In this document: piece by piece, positions 37,659-47,568 of the stretch | Layout: every line of letters begins with the position of its first letter | How positions within the stretch are numbered: the first letter of the stretch is position 1 | Assembly: GCA_016722565.1 (NCBI GenBank) | Contig: JADKIU010000001.1 | Span: 806,001-870,000, forward strand | From: Bacteroidota bacterium | Lineage (GTDB): Bacteria > Bacteroidota > Bacteroidia > 2-12-FULL-35-15 | Length of the DNA stretch: 64,000 nt | Reading direction: 5' to 3' | Notes under the pieces: generated by a model | What the model saw: only the letters and a program-made list of their open reading frames with translations | Told to the model about the DNA's origin: nothing | Databases searched by the model: none | Translations under genes and position numbers: made by a program

Positions 37659-38624
37659 ATGATAATTATTACAGGAGCAGCAGGTTTTATCGGAAGTTGT
37701 TTGGTGAGTAAACTCAACCAAGAAGGTTTTAGTGATTTGATATTAGTGGATGATTTTTCGGATACCGAAAAGATGAAAAATCTAGAAGGAAAAAAGTACT
37801 CTCAAAAAATTCACCGCGATGAGTTTATCGTTTGGTTAAAAGAGAATCAACGTTTGGTACAATTCATTTTTCACATTGGTGCCCGCACAGATACCACCGA
37901 ATTTAATAAAGAAATTTTCGACCGATTAAATTTAAATTATACAAAAGACATTTGGAATGTTTGTGTGGAGTTTGGTTTGCCATTGGTATACGCATCTTCT
38001 GCTGCAACGTATGGTTTGGGGGAATTTGGATACGATGATAACGAAGCTGATATTCCTAAATTAAAACCATTAAATCCTTACGGAGATTCCAAAAATGATT
38101 TTGATAAATGGGCATTATTGCAAGAAAAGAAACCTTACTTCTGGGTAGGTTTAAAATTCTTTAATGTATACGGACCGAATGAATTTCACAAAGGAAGAAT
38201 GGCATCTGTGATTATGCATGCGTTTAATCAGATTCAGGAAAAAGGTTCTGTAAAATTATTCCGTTCCCACAATCCGAAATTTAAAGATGGTGAACAGCTC
38301 CGTGATTTTGTGTATGTGAAAGATGTGGTGGAAGTCTGTCATTTTTTATTGCATCACCGCAAAGATTCCGGAATTTATAATCTTGGTTCCGGAAAAGCAC
38401 GTACGTTTTTAGATCTTGTGAAAAACACCTTTGCTGGGGTTGACAAAACACCTCAAATAGAATTTGTGGATACACCAATTGACATTCGTGATAAATACCA
38501 ATATTTTACCGAAGCGAATATGACCAAACTGAAATCCATTGGTTACTCAAAACCATTTCATACATTGGAAGAAGGTGTGAAGGATTATGTAAAGAATTAT
38601 TTGGTAGGGAAGAAGTATTACTAA
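37659..38624 (+). CDS. hldD: ADP-glyceromanno-heptose 6-epimerase
   Basis: 321 residues, an extended short-chain dehydrogenase. It changes ADP-D-glycero-D-manno-heptose to the L-glycero form, the heptose precursor for the lipopolysaccharide core. NADP-binding motif: MIIITGAAGFIGSCLVSKLN. The catalytic region is VYASSAATYG with the YGDSKNDFDKW Tyr-x-x-x-Lys type motif, and later FFNVYGPNEFHKGRMASVI and DFVYVKDVVEVC. The stop overlaps the end of the convergent MerR gene by 4 bases. The symbol rfaD is a synonym. Confidence 0.94.
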   Translation: MIIITGAAGFIGSCLVSKLNQEGFSDLILVDDFSDTEKMKNLEGKKYSQKIHRDEFIVWLKENQRLVQFIFHIGARTDTTEFNKEIFDRLNLNYTKDIWNVCVEFGLPLVYASSAATYGLGEFGYDDNEADIPKLKPLNPYGDSKNDFDKWALLQEKKPYFWVGLKFFNVYGPNEFHKGRMASVIMHAFNQIQEKGSVKLFRSHNPKFKDGEQLRDFVYVKDVVEVCHFLLHHRKDSGIYNLGSGKARTFLDLVKNTFAGVDKTPQIEFVDTPIDIRDKYQYFTEANMTKLKSIGYSKPFHTLEEGVKDYVKNYLVGKKYY

Positions 38625-38980
38625 AGCGAAGCTCTAATCTCCATCAGATTACTCTTAATGGCTCTCAGTTTATTTTCGATTTCCGAAAATTGATTTTTCT
38701 CAATCTTCATTTCGTGCTTTACTGTTTTGCGGTTTTCTTTCAGGTATTTTTTTGCGCCATCCAACGTCAAGCCTTGTTCTTTCACAAGGTTGTAAATCAC
38801 TTTAAAATTATCAATGTCTTCGGGAGTAAATAAGCGGTTGCCTTTTTTATTCTTCTTTGGTTTGATAATATCAAATTCTTTTTCCCAAAAGCGAATCAGG
38901 GACGTGTTTACTTCAAACATTTCCGAAACTTCACCAATGGTGTAGTACAACTTAACGGTATCGGTTTCTTTATAAGGCAA
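38621..38980 (-). CDS. MerR-family transcriptional regulator
   Basis: 119 residues. A winged helix-turn-helix lies at about 8-75: LYYTIGEVSEMFEVNTSLIRF, RFWEKEFDIIKPKKNKKGNRLFTP split across HTH and wing. A helical tail (KVIYNLVKEQGLTLDGAKKYLKEN) follows, with a charged coiled coil to the end (EIENKLRAIKSNLMEIRASL). There are no cysteines near the tail to bind metal, so the signal is not a metal by the usual CueR-type route. It lies between a heptose epimerase (convergent) and an M23 peptidase gene on the same strand, about 105 bases away. Targets are unknown. Confidence 0.87.
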   Translation of the reverse strand: MPYKETDTVKLYYTIGEVSEMFEVNTSLIRFWEKEFDIIKPKKNKKGNRLFTPEDIDNFKVIYNLVKEQGLTLDGAKKYLKENRKTVKHEMKIEKNQFSEIENKLRAIKSNLMEIRASL

Positions 38981-39085
38981 GTATTAATTTTAGGATTTTA
39001 ATGTGCTTAACAAATATAATGTAATTTATTCATTTTGCGAACGCTCAATACATCTGGATTCTTGTGTCTTAAATCTTGCGTTCTG

Positions 39086-40057
39086 CTAATCGAACGACTG
39101 AGACGATTGTTCAGATAACTCAATCAACTTTTGATATTGCTCCGGTGTTAAGTCGTTGTAATAATAATTGATAGGATTCATTTTTTCTCCGCCTTTCATT
39201 ACTTCATAATGCACGTGCGGAGCGGTAGACAATCCTGTGCTTCCAACAAACCCGATTAATTGTCCGCGTTTTACTTTTTGCCCCGGACGAACCACAAACT
39301 TCAGCATGTGACCATACAATGTTTTATAGCCATAACCATGATTTAGCACCACATGATTCCCATATCCTTGTGCTGCCGCATCGGCTCTTTCAACTGTTCC
39401 ATCGCCTGTTGCGCGTATTTCGGTTCCTTGCGGAGCAGCAAAATCCATCCCCGGATGAAATTCAGGTGTTTTATAAATCGGATGAGTTCTCCATCCGAAT
39501 CCGGAGGGTTGATGTCTTAAATCTTCATTGGCAATGGGCTGAATCGCAGGAATAGAGGCTAATAACTGTGTTTTTCCTTTCACCAATTTTACCACTTCAT
39601 CAAACGATTTCGATTGAATATACAACTGTTTACTGATGCGATCCAAATGCTTGCTGGTTTCAATCATTAAGTCGGAATTCTGATAGCCTTGCAATTCTTT
39701 GTAGCGGTCCACACCGCCAAATCCTGCTTTACGGATGCTGGCCGGAATCGGTTCTGCTTCAAAAATGGTACGGTAAATATTATTGTCTCGTGTTTCAATA
39801 TCACTCAAAACCTCCGTTACTTCATTCATTCGGCTGTTCAAAAGTTCAAATTGCAAGGTCAACTCTTCGATTTCACGTTGTTTTTGTTTTTCACGGGGTG
39901 AAGGGAAGTATTTAAAGGCAATAATGATGGTAATGGTAGCAAACACCAATCCCGTAGCCAAATACGACAAGATCTGCCATACGCGTTTGCGCACAGGTAC
40001 CGTCACTTTTTCGTAGGTAAGCGACTTGGTATTGAATTTATAACTGATTTTGCTCAA
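39086..40057 (-). CDS. M23-family metallopeptidase (peptidoglycan endopeptidase)
   Basis: 323 residues. A membrane segment (ILSYLATGLVFATITIIIAF, about 29-48) anchors it with a periplasmic coiled coil (about 55-95). The C-terminal LytM/M23 domain has the zinc ligands in HPGMDFAAPQGTEIRATGDG (first His and Asp) and HVHYEV (HxH), plus GYGYKTLYGHML. These enzymes cut peptide cross-links of the cell wall; the coiled-coil form often acts as a shape or division factor. It is divergent from alaS. All zinc residues are visible, so it is probably catalytic and not a degenerate activator. Confidence 0.93.
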   Translation of the reverse strand: MSKISYKFNTKSLTYEKVTVPVRKRVWQILSYLATGLVFATITIIIAFKYFPSPREKQKQREIEELTLQFELLNSRMNEVTEVLSDIETRDNNIYRTIFEAEPIPASIRKAGFGGVDRYKELQGYQNSDLMIETSKHLDRISKQLYIQSKSFDEVVKLVKGKTQLLASIPAIQPIANEDLRHQPSGFGWRTHPIYKTPEFHPGMDFAAPQGTEIRATGDGTVERADAAAQGYGNHVVLNHGYGYKTLYGHMLKFVVRPGQKVKRGQLIGFVGSTGLSTAPHVHYEVMKGGEKMNPINYYYNDLTPEQYQKLIELSEQSSQSFD

Positions 40058-40097
40058 TTTTCTTGGCTTTGCTTCATGCGAATTTACGCAAAAAAAC

Positions 40098-40105
40098 TAA
40101 ATTTG
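40098..40105 (+). promoter_or_regulatory. Possible -7 box for alaS (TAAATTTG)
   Basis: A TAnnTTTG match 77 bases before the ATG at 40183. The nearest TTTG (40068-40071) is 26 bases upstream, longer than usual, so this is weak. Confidence 0.3.
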
Positions 40106-40182
40106 CAATCCGTTATTAGTTTGTAGTTGGTAGTCGGGATTTTGAGGACGGGATTTAATTTGAAACGAATAGTAGTAATAGT

Positions 40183-42837
40183 ATGGAATCGAGTAAAGTT
40201 CGCCAAGCATTTTTAGATTATTTTAAGTCAAAAGGGCATGAAATTGTGCCGTCATCGCCTATGGTGGTGAAAAACGATCCAACGTTGATGTTTATCAATT
40301 CGGGGATGGCACCTTTTAAAGACTTATTCTTGGGCAATGCACCCATCAAATTTCCACGTGTGGTGGATACCCAAAAATGTTTGCGCGTTAGTGGAAAACA
40401 CAACGATTTGGAAGAAGTGGGTGTGGATACCTATCACCATACCATGTTTGAAATGCTCGGAAACTGGAGCTTTGGCGATTATTTCAAAAAAGATGCACTA
40501 ACCTGGGCTTGGGAATTATTGACGGAAGTATACAAGATTGATAAAAACAGATTATATGTTACTGTTTTTGAAGGAAGCAAAGAAGATAATTTAGGTTTCG
40601 ATCAAGAAGCATACGATATCTGGAAACAATTTATTCCGGAAGAAAGAATCTTGCGCGGAAATAAAAAAGATAATTTTTGGGAAATGGGCGATATTGGTCC
40701 GTGCGGACCATGTTCTGAAATTCATTACGATGGAAGAAGCGAAGAAGAAAGAGCAAAAGTGAGTGGTGCTTCTCGTGTGAATAATGATGATCCACAAGTA
40801 ATTGAAGTGTGGAACAACGTATTCATGGAATTTGAACGCAAAGCCGATGGATCGTTGGTAAAGTTGCCGAAACAACATGTGGATACAGGAATGGGGTTCG
40901 AGCGATTGGTACGTGTTTTACAAGGCAAACAATCGAATTATGATACCGATGTGTTTAAACCGGTTATCGATAAAATAGAAGAGCTTTCCGGATTGCGTTA
41001 CAAACCGGAAGAAGAAGAAAAACATCCGAAACAATTAATCATCAACATCGCGATGCGTGTCATCGCAGATCATATTCGTGCAATTTCGTTTAGTATCGCT
41101 GATGGACAATTGCCATCGAATACCGGTGCCGGATATGTGATTCGTAGAATTTTAAGAAGAGCAATCCGTTACGGATATCAATCGTTGAATTTGAAAGAAC
41201 CATTCATGTATCGTTTGGTTCCGGTATTGGCTCATCAAATGGGACAAGCATTCCCTGAGTTGGTATCACAAAAATTATTGATTGAAAAAGTAATCAAAGA
41301 GGAAGAAATTGCTTTTTTCAGAACCCTTGAAAATGGATTGAAGCGCATCGACCAAGTGTGTGCAAACACCATCAAAGAGAAAAAACAAATTGTGGACGGT
41401 GCAATCGTTTTCGAATTGTACGATACGTTTGGTTTTCCTATCGATTTAACATCCTTGATTGCTCGCGGTTATGGATTGAGCATTGATGAAGCAGGATTCC
41501 AAAAGGAATTGGAAAAACAAAAAAATCGCTCGCGTGAAGCAACCGCGGTGGATACCGGAGATTGGATATTGGTTGAAGGTAGAAAAGCTGACGAGGGTGG
41601 AAGAGCATTTGTGGGTTACAAACAGTTGGAAGCAGAAAGTAAAATTATTCAATACCGAAAAGTAAAAGCAAAAGGGAAAGAACAATTTCAATTGGTGTTA
41701 GATGTTACTCCCTTTTATGCAGAAAGTGGTGGACAAGTTGGAGATATTGGAATATTGGAATCTGCAAACGAAACAATTACCATTACTGACACCAAAAAAG
41801 AAAACGGGATTATCATTCATTTTGCTGATAAACTTCCGGAAAACTTTACTAAAACATTTGTTGCAAAAGTAAATGCAGAAAGACGTTCGTTAACTGAAAA
41901 CAATCACAGTACAACTCACTTGATGCATGCAGCATTGCGACAAGTATTAGGAACACACGTAGAACAAAAAGGAAGTTTGGTAAACGATGAACAGTTGCGT
42001 TTCGATTTTTCTCATTTTTCAAAAGTAACAGATGAAGAAATTGCGCAGATTGAAGCCATCGTGAATCAAAAAATTCGTGAGAACATTCCTTCTGACATAC
42101 AAGAGATGCCAATTGACGAAGCGCGTAAAACGGGGGCAATGGCCTTGTTTGGTGAAAAGTATGGCGACTTGGTTCGTGTAGTCACCTTCGATAAAAAATT
42201 CTCCATCGAGTTGTGCGGTGGAACACATGTTCCGGCAACCGGACAAATAGGTTTGTTTAAAATTGTTTCGGAAGGAGCCGTTGCGGCAGGTATCAGACGT
42301 ATTGAAGCAATCACTTCTGTAAAAGCCGAAGCATTTTTTAATCAACAAATTGCATTGGTGAATGAAGTGAAAAGCCTTTTGAAAAATCCTAAAGATGTAG
42401 TGAAGAGTTTGCAAGGGTTGATGGATCACAATTCGGAATTGCAAAAACAAATCGATCAAATGCTTCGCGAAAAAGCAAAAGGATTGAAAGTGGAGTTGCT
42501 TGCAAAGAAGCAATCGATTAATGGAATTAATTTTATTGCCGAGAAAATTGAATTGGATTCCGCTGATGCAATAAAAGATTTATTGTATGAAGTAAGAAGT
42601 CAGATTGATAATTTATTTATGGTGATTGGTGCAGAGGTAAAAGGCAAGCCAAGTTTATCGATTATCATTTCTGATAATTTAGTTGCAGAGAAAAATCTAA
42701 ACGCTGGAACGATTATGCGTGATATCGCAAAAGAAATTCAAGGTGGTGGAGGTGGGCAGCCGTTCTATGCAAATGCAGGTGGAAGTAACTTGCAAGGAAT
42801 TCCTAAGGCGTTGGAAAAGGCGAAGACGTATCTTTAA
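40183..42837 (+). CDS. alaS: Alanine--tRNA ligase
   Basis: 884 residues, full length. It charges tRNA-Ala in the cytoplasm. Domains in order: class II catalytic core (1-250; [44 protein letters not shown]), tRNA-recognition helices (about 255-460), the editing domain with its zinc motif (about 550-710; [15 protein letters not shown] and [19 protein letters not shown]), and the C-terminal DHHA1 domain ending in [15 protein letters not shown]. No neighbours share its function. A strong terminator follows at 42861-42897. Start ATG at 40183 gives [14 protein letters not shown], the usual opening. Confidence 0.98.
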   Translation: MESSKVRQAFLDYFKSKGHEIVPSSPMVVKNDPTLMFINSGMAPFKDLFLGNAPIKFPRVVDTQKCLRVSGKHNDLEEVGVDTYHHTMFEMLGNWSFGDYFKKDALTWAWELLTEVYKIDKNRLYVTVFEGSKEDNLGFDQEAYDIWKQFIPEERILRGNKKDNFWEMGDIGPCGPCSEIHYDGRSEEERAKVSGASRVNNDDPQVIEVWNNVFMEFERKADGSLVKLPKQHVDTGMGFERLVRVLQGKQSNYDTDVFKPVIDKIEELSGLRYKPEEEEKHPKQLIINIAMRVIADHIRAISFSIADGQLPSNTGAGYVIRRILRRAIRYGYQSLNLKEPFMYRLVPVLAHQMGQAFPELVSQKLLIEKVIKEEEIAFFRTLENGLKRIDQVCANTIKEKKQIVDGAIVFELYDTFGFPIDLTSLIARGYGLSIDEAGFQKELEKQKNRSREATAVDTGDWILVEGRKADEGGRAFVGYKQLEAESKIIQYRKVKAKGKEQFQLVLDVTPFYAESGGQVGDIGILESANETITITDTKKENGIIIHFADKLPENFTKTFVAKVNAERRSLTENNHSTTHLMHAALRQVLGTHVEQKGSLVNDEQLRFDFSHFSKVTDEEIAQIEAIVNQKIRENIPSDIQEMPIDEARKTGAMALFGEKYGDLVRVVTFDKKFSIELCGGTHVPATGQIGLFKIVSEGAVAAGIRRIEAITSVKAEAFFNQQIALVNEVKSLLKNPKDVVKSLQGLMDHNSELQKQIDQMLREKAKGLKVELLAKKQSINGINFIAEKIELDSADAIKDLLYEVRSQIDNLFMVIGAEVKGKPSLSIIISDNLVAEKNLNAGTIMRDIAKEIQGGGGGQPFYANAGGSNLQGIPKALEKAKTYL

Positions 42838-42860
42838 AATACAGATATCTTACAAAAACG

Positions 42861-42899
42861 AAAAGCGAACCTATATGTTAAATAGGTTCGCTTTTTTTT
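42861..42899. terminator. Terminator after alaS
   Basis: AAAAGCGAACCTAT (42861-42874) pairs perfectly with ATAGGTTCGCTTTT (42882-42895) around a 7-nt loop, followed by more T. A-run before and T-run after allow both directions. Confidence 0.9.
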
Positions 42900-42920
42900 A
42901 TAGGAAATGTTCGTTTGTAT

Positions 42921-42990
42921 CGTCATTGCAAGGTACGAAGCAATCTCTCTATCTGTTAAAAACCAGATTGCTTCGTGCCTCGCAATGACG
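42921..42990. repeat. 70-bp inverted-repeat element (CGTCATTGC family)
   Basis: Bases 42921-42946 (CGTCATTGCAAGG..GAAGCAATCT) pair with 42965-42990 (AGATTGCTTCGTGCCTCGCA..); about 24 of 26 positions match. A related element lies at 50662-50723. Such palindromes are spread through many bacterial genomes. It fills the gap between alaS and the DoxX gene and encodes no real protein despite short open frames. Confidence 0.75.
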
Positions 42991-43003
42991 TTCTTAAATA
43001 AAT

Positions 43004-43360
43004 TTACCGTTTCGTATACAACCACGCCAACCAAATCAATACCCCTTGTAAAGGTAATCGGGCAATGGCGATCCAAAGGGAAGAGCTATTCTTTTGCCAA
43101 AAGGTAACTGCCATTTGAATGTTTGCTGGGAAAATAGCAATCAGCATCGCGATGATTAACCAAGCTGCAATGGAGCGTGTGCCTTCCGGAATCAATAATA
43201 TTCCTAGTCCAATTTCGATAACGCCACTGAGATAAATTAATTGTAAGTGATAAGGAAGATATGTTGGCATTATCTTCAGATATAGTTTTGGATTTACGAA
43301 GTGGTAAATTCCCGCTGCTATATAAATCAATGCCATCAAGTAAAGCAACGCTATTTTCAT
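43004..43360 (-). CDS. DoxX-like small membrane protein
   Basis: 118 residues with four hydrophobic segments (ALLYLMALIYIAAGIYHFV; LQLIYLSGVIEIGLGILLI; IAAWLIIAMLIAIFPANIQM; GVLIWLAWLY). The layout and the N-P-x-x-Y-x-x-I-M-P motif after TM1 fit the DoxX/DoxD-like family, once linked to thiosulfate:quinone oxidoreductase but mostly uncharacterised. The IFPANIQMAV segment is a family signature. It stands alone between repeats; there is no obvious promoter in the 150 bases upstream, which hold the element at 43385-43497. Confidence 0.82.
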   Translation of the reverse strand: MKIALLYLMALIYIAAGIYHFVNPKLYLKIMPTYLPYHLQLIYLSGVIEIGLGILLIPEGTRSIAAWLIIAMLIAIFPANIQMAVTFWQKNSSSLWIAIARLPLQGVLIWLAWLYTKR

Positions 43361-43384
43361 TTAATTAGGATTTGTTGAAGGTTT

Positions 43385-43497
43385 GCCACAGATTCACAAA
43401 TTTTCTTATGTAAAAAAAGAATTAGAAGGATTTTGTTAAAAATAATAGTTTCGATAAAAAATTATTTGTGATAGCTATAAATGAGAATAAATCAGTG
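43385..43497. repeat. Diverged copy of the 3043-3190 palindromic element
   Basis: The left end GCCACAGATTCACAAATTTT matches 3043-3062 with one change and stays similar through AAGGATTTT. The right side GAATAAATCAGTG resembles GAATAAATCTGTG at 3168-3180, but the outer part of the right inverted repeat is lost. It is about 35 bases shorter than the first copy. Confidence 0.6.
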
Positions 43498-43511
43498 CAC
43501 GCGTAGAAAAA

Positions 43512-45026
43512 TTATTTTGCCGTTTTTATGGGGATTTCAAAATGCTCCACAACATCGGTAATAAAGGTTTGAAGATGTTTTAGTGTAGCACTTTCTGAAG
43601 TTTTCTCAGAGATACTTTGTAGTTTTTCGATGTATTGTTTTCGCTGTGTCGCATTCCATTGTGACGCGTAATAAATGGATTTGATGGTCAAATCGTTCTC
43701 CACATTCTTATTAATGTTTGCCGTTAATTTTTCATAACGTTTGTAGCACTCTTGTATGTTCTCGTTTTCTCCTAAAAAGAAATACCCCAGCATAAGGGTT
43801 GCAAACAATGCATCATAGAGGCGCTGGAAAGCAATTTGCTGGAAGTTAACTAATAAGTGTTCGAGTTTTTCTACTGCTTTTTTAATGTCTTCTTTGCTTC
43901 CTAAAATTAAAAATCCACAATAGATATTGTTGAGGTTGATGAATCGAACATGCATGCCTTCGTTCCAGATAGGTTTTGCCAGAATCTCTTCACACTTTTG
44001 TTTGTAAAATTCAATTTGCGATTTGATGTCTTTCGGTAAACTTTCGTTGTAACCGGGTTTGTAACCATGACAAAAATGTGTCATAAAATAACTTGCCTGA
44101 ATACTCAAATAGATGATTTCAGGTGTATTTACATAGTTTTTCCAAAAACGCAGTGGCTCACGCTGTTTAATTAAAAAAGCGGATTCTTTCTGCAATTCAT
44201 CTCTGGTCATCGAACCAATCAGATGTTTTAATTTCAGATAATCTACATTTAACTGAATATCGTCAGAAAAAGAAAAAATCACATACGCGTTTTTCTCTAA
44301 GTCGTAAATCAAACTATTAATTTCGGATAAAATCTCTTGGCTATAAAAGCGTTCGTCATTCAAGTAGTTGAGTGTATGGAAATAGGCATAGCGACTCAAC
44401 ATTTGGATGCTTAAAGAAGGATTGTCGCGGTATTTGTCGTAGAAGAGTAAATGCTCTTGCATTTCCTTATCCGATAAAACACTCTTCCCTTTGAAATTTA
44501 AATTCTGACGCATATACAAATACATCAGGTTGATGATGTGTTCGTTTTTTAGCAATTCGGTAATGCGCTGATGGTATTTGATAGCTGCATTTTTGTTTTC
44601 CAGTACAAAAGATTGCTGTGCAAAATATTTTAAGACAGCAATGGCCGTTGGAAAATCTTCTGTTTTTTCTGCAATGTCCAATAATATTTCACCAAGATGA
44701 TTGGCTTGAACCAATTCACCCTTATTGATGAGTTGTTCAATTTTTGAAATGTTATAGGTTAGATAGGAAGGATGGTTGCGACTTAAGAAGGATGTTAAGC
44801 GAAAAGTGTAGTGAACGAGCTGGAAAAATTTCTTTTTGCTTTTTTCATCCTTTGAACCGTATACGTCTTTGCATAAGTCATCCGACTCTTTCTGCTTCCA
44901 TTCGTCTTTACGAATTTGCAAAATTAGTTTAAGCGGTAATTCGGCATTACTCTTTTTCAGATGAAGCTTAAATTCTTCAAAATGAAAATCGTCAAGAAGT
45001 AATATGGTTTTTTGGATGCTTAACAT
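43512..45026 (-). CDS. Large helical cytoplasmic protein of unknown function
   Basis: 504 residues with no signal peptide and no membrane span. The sequence looks helical almost throughout, with TPR-like pairs (AVLKYFAQQSFVLENKNAAI, YHQRITELLKNEHIINLMY, LLVNFQQIAFQRLYDALF), but no canonical TPR consensus. The N-terminal 60 residues (FKLHLKKSNAELPLKLILQI) are like a region that begins several Bacteroidota proteins of unknown role. I cannot name a family. It is a single-gene unit; the region behind its stop holds a palindromic element. Confidence 0.6.
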   Translation of the reverse strand: MLSIQKTILLLDDFHFEEFKLHLKKSNAELPLKLILQIRKDEWKQKESDDLCKDVYGSKDEKSKKKFFQLVHYTFRLTSFLSRNHPSYLTYNISKIEQLINKGELVQANHLGEILLDIAEKTEDFPTAIAVLKYFAQQSFVLENKNAAIKYHQRITELLKNEHIINLMYLYMRQNLNFKGKSVLSDKEMQEHLLFYDKYRDNPSLSIQMLSRYAYFHTLNYLNDERFYSQEILSEINSLIYDLEKNAYVIFSFSDDIQLNVDYLKLKHLIGSMTRDELQKESAFLIKQREPLRFWKNYVNTPEIIYLSIQASYFMTHFCHGYKPGYNESLPKDIKSQIEFYKQKCEEILAKPIWNEGMHVRFINLNNIYCGFLILGSKEDIKKAVEKLEHLLVNFQQIAFQRLYDALFATLMLGYFFLGENENIQECYKRYEKLTANINKNVENDLTIKSIYYASQWNATQRKQYIEKLQSISEKTSESATLKHLQTFITDVVEHFEIPIKTAK

Positions 45027-45214
45027 AATTTTTTTTCCCGCCCTAAAGTATCTAAAATTTTTTGAAATAAAAACTCCATTCTGATTTTTGGTCGAAGATG
45101 AGGATGTTATTTATTCGATTTTCTTCATCCTAAGCTTCGTTTGGAAGTGGTTGATGGGAATTCTCATCTGATGAAACTGTACACTACAGACTTTTATTCC
45201 TCGGGAATGCCCGT

Positions 45215-45222
45215 TAACTTTG
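45215..45222 (+). promoter_or_regulatory. -7 box TAACTTTG before the T9SS hydrolase gene
   Basis: A TAnnTTTG match 15 bases before the ATG at 45238. At the -33 position there is TTTT (45192-45195), one base off TTTG with a 19-base spacer. Confidence 0.45.
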
Positions 45223-45237
45223 TAAGAAAAAATCGCC

Positions 45238-46656
45238 ATGATTAAAAAACTACTAAAAAAATCATTCACCGAAACGGAGGTAATTGTAAAGAAATTATTT
45301 TTTGTTTCGTTCCTATTCCTTTCCTTATTGGGAAAAGCACAAACCTATGCGGTAGGTCACGTTCAAATTACCTATACGGATCCTGCAAGAGCAAGCAGAA
45401 GTATCCAAACAGAGATTTATTATCCCGCTGCAACAGCCGGAACAAGTGTGCCTGTTTCTGCAGGAACATTCCCAATAATAATATTTGGGCACGGCTTTGT
45501 GATGAGTTGGGATGCCTATCAAAATATTTGGGAGGATTTAGTTCCTCAGGGATATATTGTAGCGTTCCCTCGCACCGAAGGTAGTATTAGTCCTTCGCAT
45601 GGAGAATTTGGTAAGGATTTGAAATTTTTGGTAACCAAATTGCAAAGTGAAAGCGCCACCAATCTATCATCCCCGTTTTATAATCACATCAACACAAAAT
45701 CAGCCATTATGGGTCATTCGATGGGCGGAGGAAGTACCTTTTTGGCGGCAGAAAGTAATCCGAACATTACCACGATGGTAACGTTTGCAGCTGCCAATAC
45801 CACACCGCCATCTATTGCTGCTGCAACAAATGTATCCGTTCCGGCATTGGTGTTTGCAGGTGAGAATGATTGTGTTGCTCCTCCTGCTGATCATCAGATT
45901 CCAATGTACGATTCATTGGGTTCGACTTGCAAAACATTTATCAGTGTTAAAGGGGCAGCTCATTGTGAATTTGCAAATTATAATTTTAATTGTGCATTCG
46001 GGCAGTCTACCTGCACTCCCACACTTGCAATTACCAGAGCGCAACAACAAGATGCCGTTGCAGATTTTTTAAAATTGTGGTTGGAGTATTATTTAAAAGA
46101 TAATTGCACTTCTTGGGATACATTTAACGATTCATTGACGGTGTCGCCTCGTATTACTTACGATCAAGCATGTTTAATTAATGCACCGGTAATTACACAA
46201 GCCGGGGCGGTATTAACCGCTACACCTGCAACTACCTACCAATGGTATTGGAATGGAAGCATTATCCCTGGAGCGACTTCTCAAAGTTATACCACCACCA
46301 CCGATGGAAATTATTATGTGATGGTGACGTATTACAATACCTGTCCATATCCATCCAATACAATTTCAATCTTATCAACCGGTATCACTTCTCCTATTGA
46401 TGCATTCAATGTTTTGGTTTTTCCGAATCCAGTTTCTTCTACTCTTTCTCTCGTAATTGAAAATGGAGGAACAGGAAAGGCTGTTTTGACCATTAAAAAT
46501 GTATTAGGACAAAATGTGATTGAAAAGCAAATGGACGTTCATGCAAATCAAAAACACCAAGAAGCAATTTCTGTTTCTGAATTAGAATCTGGAATTTATT
46601 TTGTTGAAATCACCGTTGGAAATTCAAAAGTGATTCGAAAGATTACCAAGAATTAA
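45238..46656 (+). CDS. Secreted alpha/beta hydrolase with T9SS sorting domain
   Basis: 472 residues. A long N-region and signal peptide (KKLFFVSFLFLSLLGKAQ) lead into an alpha/beta hydrolase domain (about 35-290). The oxyanion region is PIIIFGHGFVMSWDAY, the nucleophile Ser is in IMGHSMGGGSTFLAA (GxSxG), the acid is probably in VFAGENDCVAPP, and the His in GAAHCEFANY. The domain resembles chlorophyllase, PAF-acetylhydrolase and polyester-hydrolase groups. A small Ig-like module (about 325-385) comes before the T9SS end (NVLVFPNPVSSTLSL, GIYFVEITVGNSKV). It is likely a secreted esterase; the substrate is unknown. Followed by a terminator at 46678-46716. Confidence 0.87.
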   Translation: MIKKLLKKSFTETEVIVKKLFFVSFLFLSLLGKAQTYAVGHVQITYTDPARASRSIQTEIYYPAATAGTSVPVSAGTFPIIIFGHGFVMSWDAYQNIWEDLVPQGYIVAFPRTEGSISPSHGEFGKDLKFLVTKLQSESATNLSSPFYNHINTKSAIMGHSMGGGSTFLAAESNPNITTMVTFAAANTTPPSIAAATNVSVPALVFAGENDCVAPPADHQIPMYDSLGSTCKTFISVKGAAHCEFANYNFNCAFGQSTCTPTLAITRAQQQDAVADFLKLWLEYYLKDNCTSWDTFNDSLTVSPRITYDQACLINAPVITQAGAVLTATPATTYQWYWNGSIIPGATSQSYTTTTDGNYYVMVTYYNTCPYPSNTISILSTGITSPIDAFNVLVFPNPVSSTLSLVIENGGTGKAVLTIKNVLGQNVIEKQMDVHANQKHQEAISVSELESGIYFVEITVGNSKVIRKITKN

Positions 46657-46677
46657 TTTTTTTTGTTGGGATGAATG

Positions 46678-46716
46678 GCCTGTAGTTCAGATTGAACTAT
46701 GGGCTTTTCTATTTTT
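46678..46716. terminator. Terminator between the hydrolase gene and ung
   Basis: GCCTGTAGTTCA (46678-46689) pairs with TGAACTATGGGC (46693-46704), with two wobble pairs and a 3-nt loop, followed by TTTTCTATTTTTT. It sits between convergent genes. Confidence 0.75.
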
Positions 46717-46730
46717 TGCCGAAGGGACTC

Positions 46731-47411
46731 CTACGGAGCTAATCGCCAATCGATTGGCAAAATACCTTGATGTTCGAGCAGCTTATTGGCTTTTGAAAAA
46801 TGTTTGCACCCGAAAAAAGCACCACGAGCGAGTGGGGAAGGGTGTGCTGCAGTTAATATAAAATGTTTGTCTTTGTCTATCAGTTCGGCTTTGGTTTGTG
46901 CAAAGTTTCCCCATAACATAAAAATAACTCCTTTTTTATTGTCTGAAATCGCCTTTATCACCGCGTCCGTAAATTGTTCCCAACCTTTCTTTTGGTGAGA
47001 GCCTGCCATGCCGCCTCTAACCGTCAAGGTGGCATTTAATAATAAAATGCCCTGATCTGCCCAGGATTCCAAGTTGCCATCCTGTGGAATGGGAATGCCT
47101 AAATCGGTTTGTAATTCTTTGAAAACATTGACCAGTGAAGGTGGTTTTCGGATGCCCGGACTCACAGAAAAGCAAAGCCCGTTTGCTTGTCCCGGTCCGT
47201 GATAGGGATCTTGACCAATAATCACCACTTTCACTTTGTCGAACGGGGTGCGATTAAAGGCTGCAAAAATTTGATTGCCCGGAGGATATACGATATGCGT
47301 TTTCTTTTCGTTAGTAAGAAAAGACTTCAATTCATTAAAATAGGGAGCTGCAAATTGTTCTTTCAAAACTTGCTTCCAGCTCTCATGAATGTCTACCTCC
47401 GTTTTGGGCAT
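46731..47411 (-). CDS. ung: Uracil-DNA glycosylase
   Basis: 226 residues, family 1 UDG. It removes uracil from DNA as the first step of base-excision repair. Motif A is VVIIGQDPYHGPGQANGLCF with the catalytic Asp in GQDPYH; motif B is HPSPLARGAFFGCKHF, with His in the minor-groove loop. LNATLTVRGGMAGSHQKKGWEQFTD and FMLWGNFAQTK are conserved too. The C-terminus IDWRLAP is typical. It runs opposite to the lipoprotein-ytxJ operon, with about 150 bases between the starts. No operon partner. Confidence 0.97.
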   Translation of the reverse strand: MPKTEVDIHESWKQVLKEQFAAPYFNELKSFLTNEKKTHIVYPPGNQIFAAFNRTPFDKVKVVIIGQDPYHGPGQANGLCFSVSPGIRKPPSLVNVFKELQTDLGIPIPQDGNLESWADQGILLLNATLTVRGGMAGSHQKKGWEQFTDAVIKAISDNKKGVIFMLWGNFAQTKAELIDKDKHFILTAAHPSPLARGAFFGCKHFSKANKLLEHQGILPIDWRLAP

Positions 47412-47512
47412 TTTTACCGCATTTTATTGCCAAAAATAGACTAATTATGGGGTTTTTGACTACTTGCTGAAAAAAAATAGTTGAAATGGTTTGTTTAAAT
47501 CTATATTTATTA

Positions 47513-47520
47513 TAATTTTG
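47513..47520 (+). promoter_or_regulatory. Promoter of the twin-lipoprotein/ytxJ operon (TTTG-N19-TAATTTTG)
   Basis: TTTG at 47490-47493, a 19-base spacer, then TAATTTTG at 47513-47520: an exact fit to the Bacteroidota consensus. It gives a leader of about 45 nt before the ATG at 47569. Confidence 0.65.
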
Positions 47521-47568
47521 CAATTCATCCTTTATGATTATTTAGAATTAATTATTATCAGATTCCAC

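Noticed and set aside
42921..42990. rho-independent terminator of alaS at the inverted repeat
   Set aside because: A better hairpin with a T-run lies at 42861-42899; this one has no T-run and belongs to a repeat family.
42907..43107. Short open frame across the CGTCATTGC element
   Set aside because: It is a translation of a palindromic repeat and overlaps the DoxX gene on the other strand.
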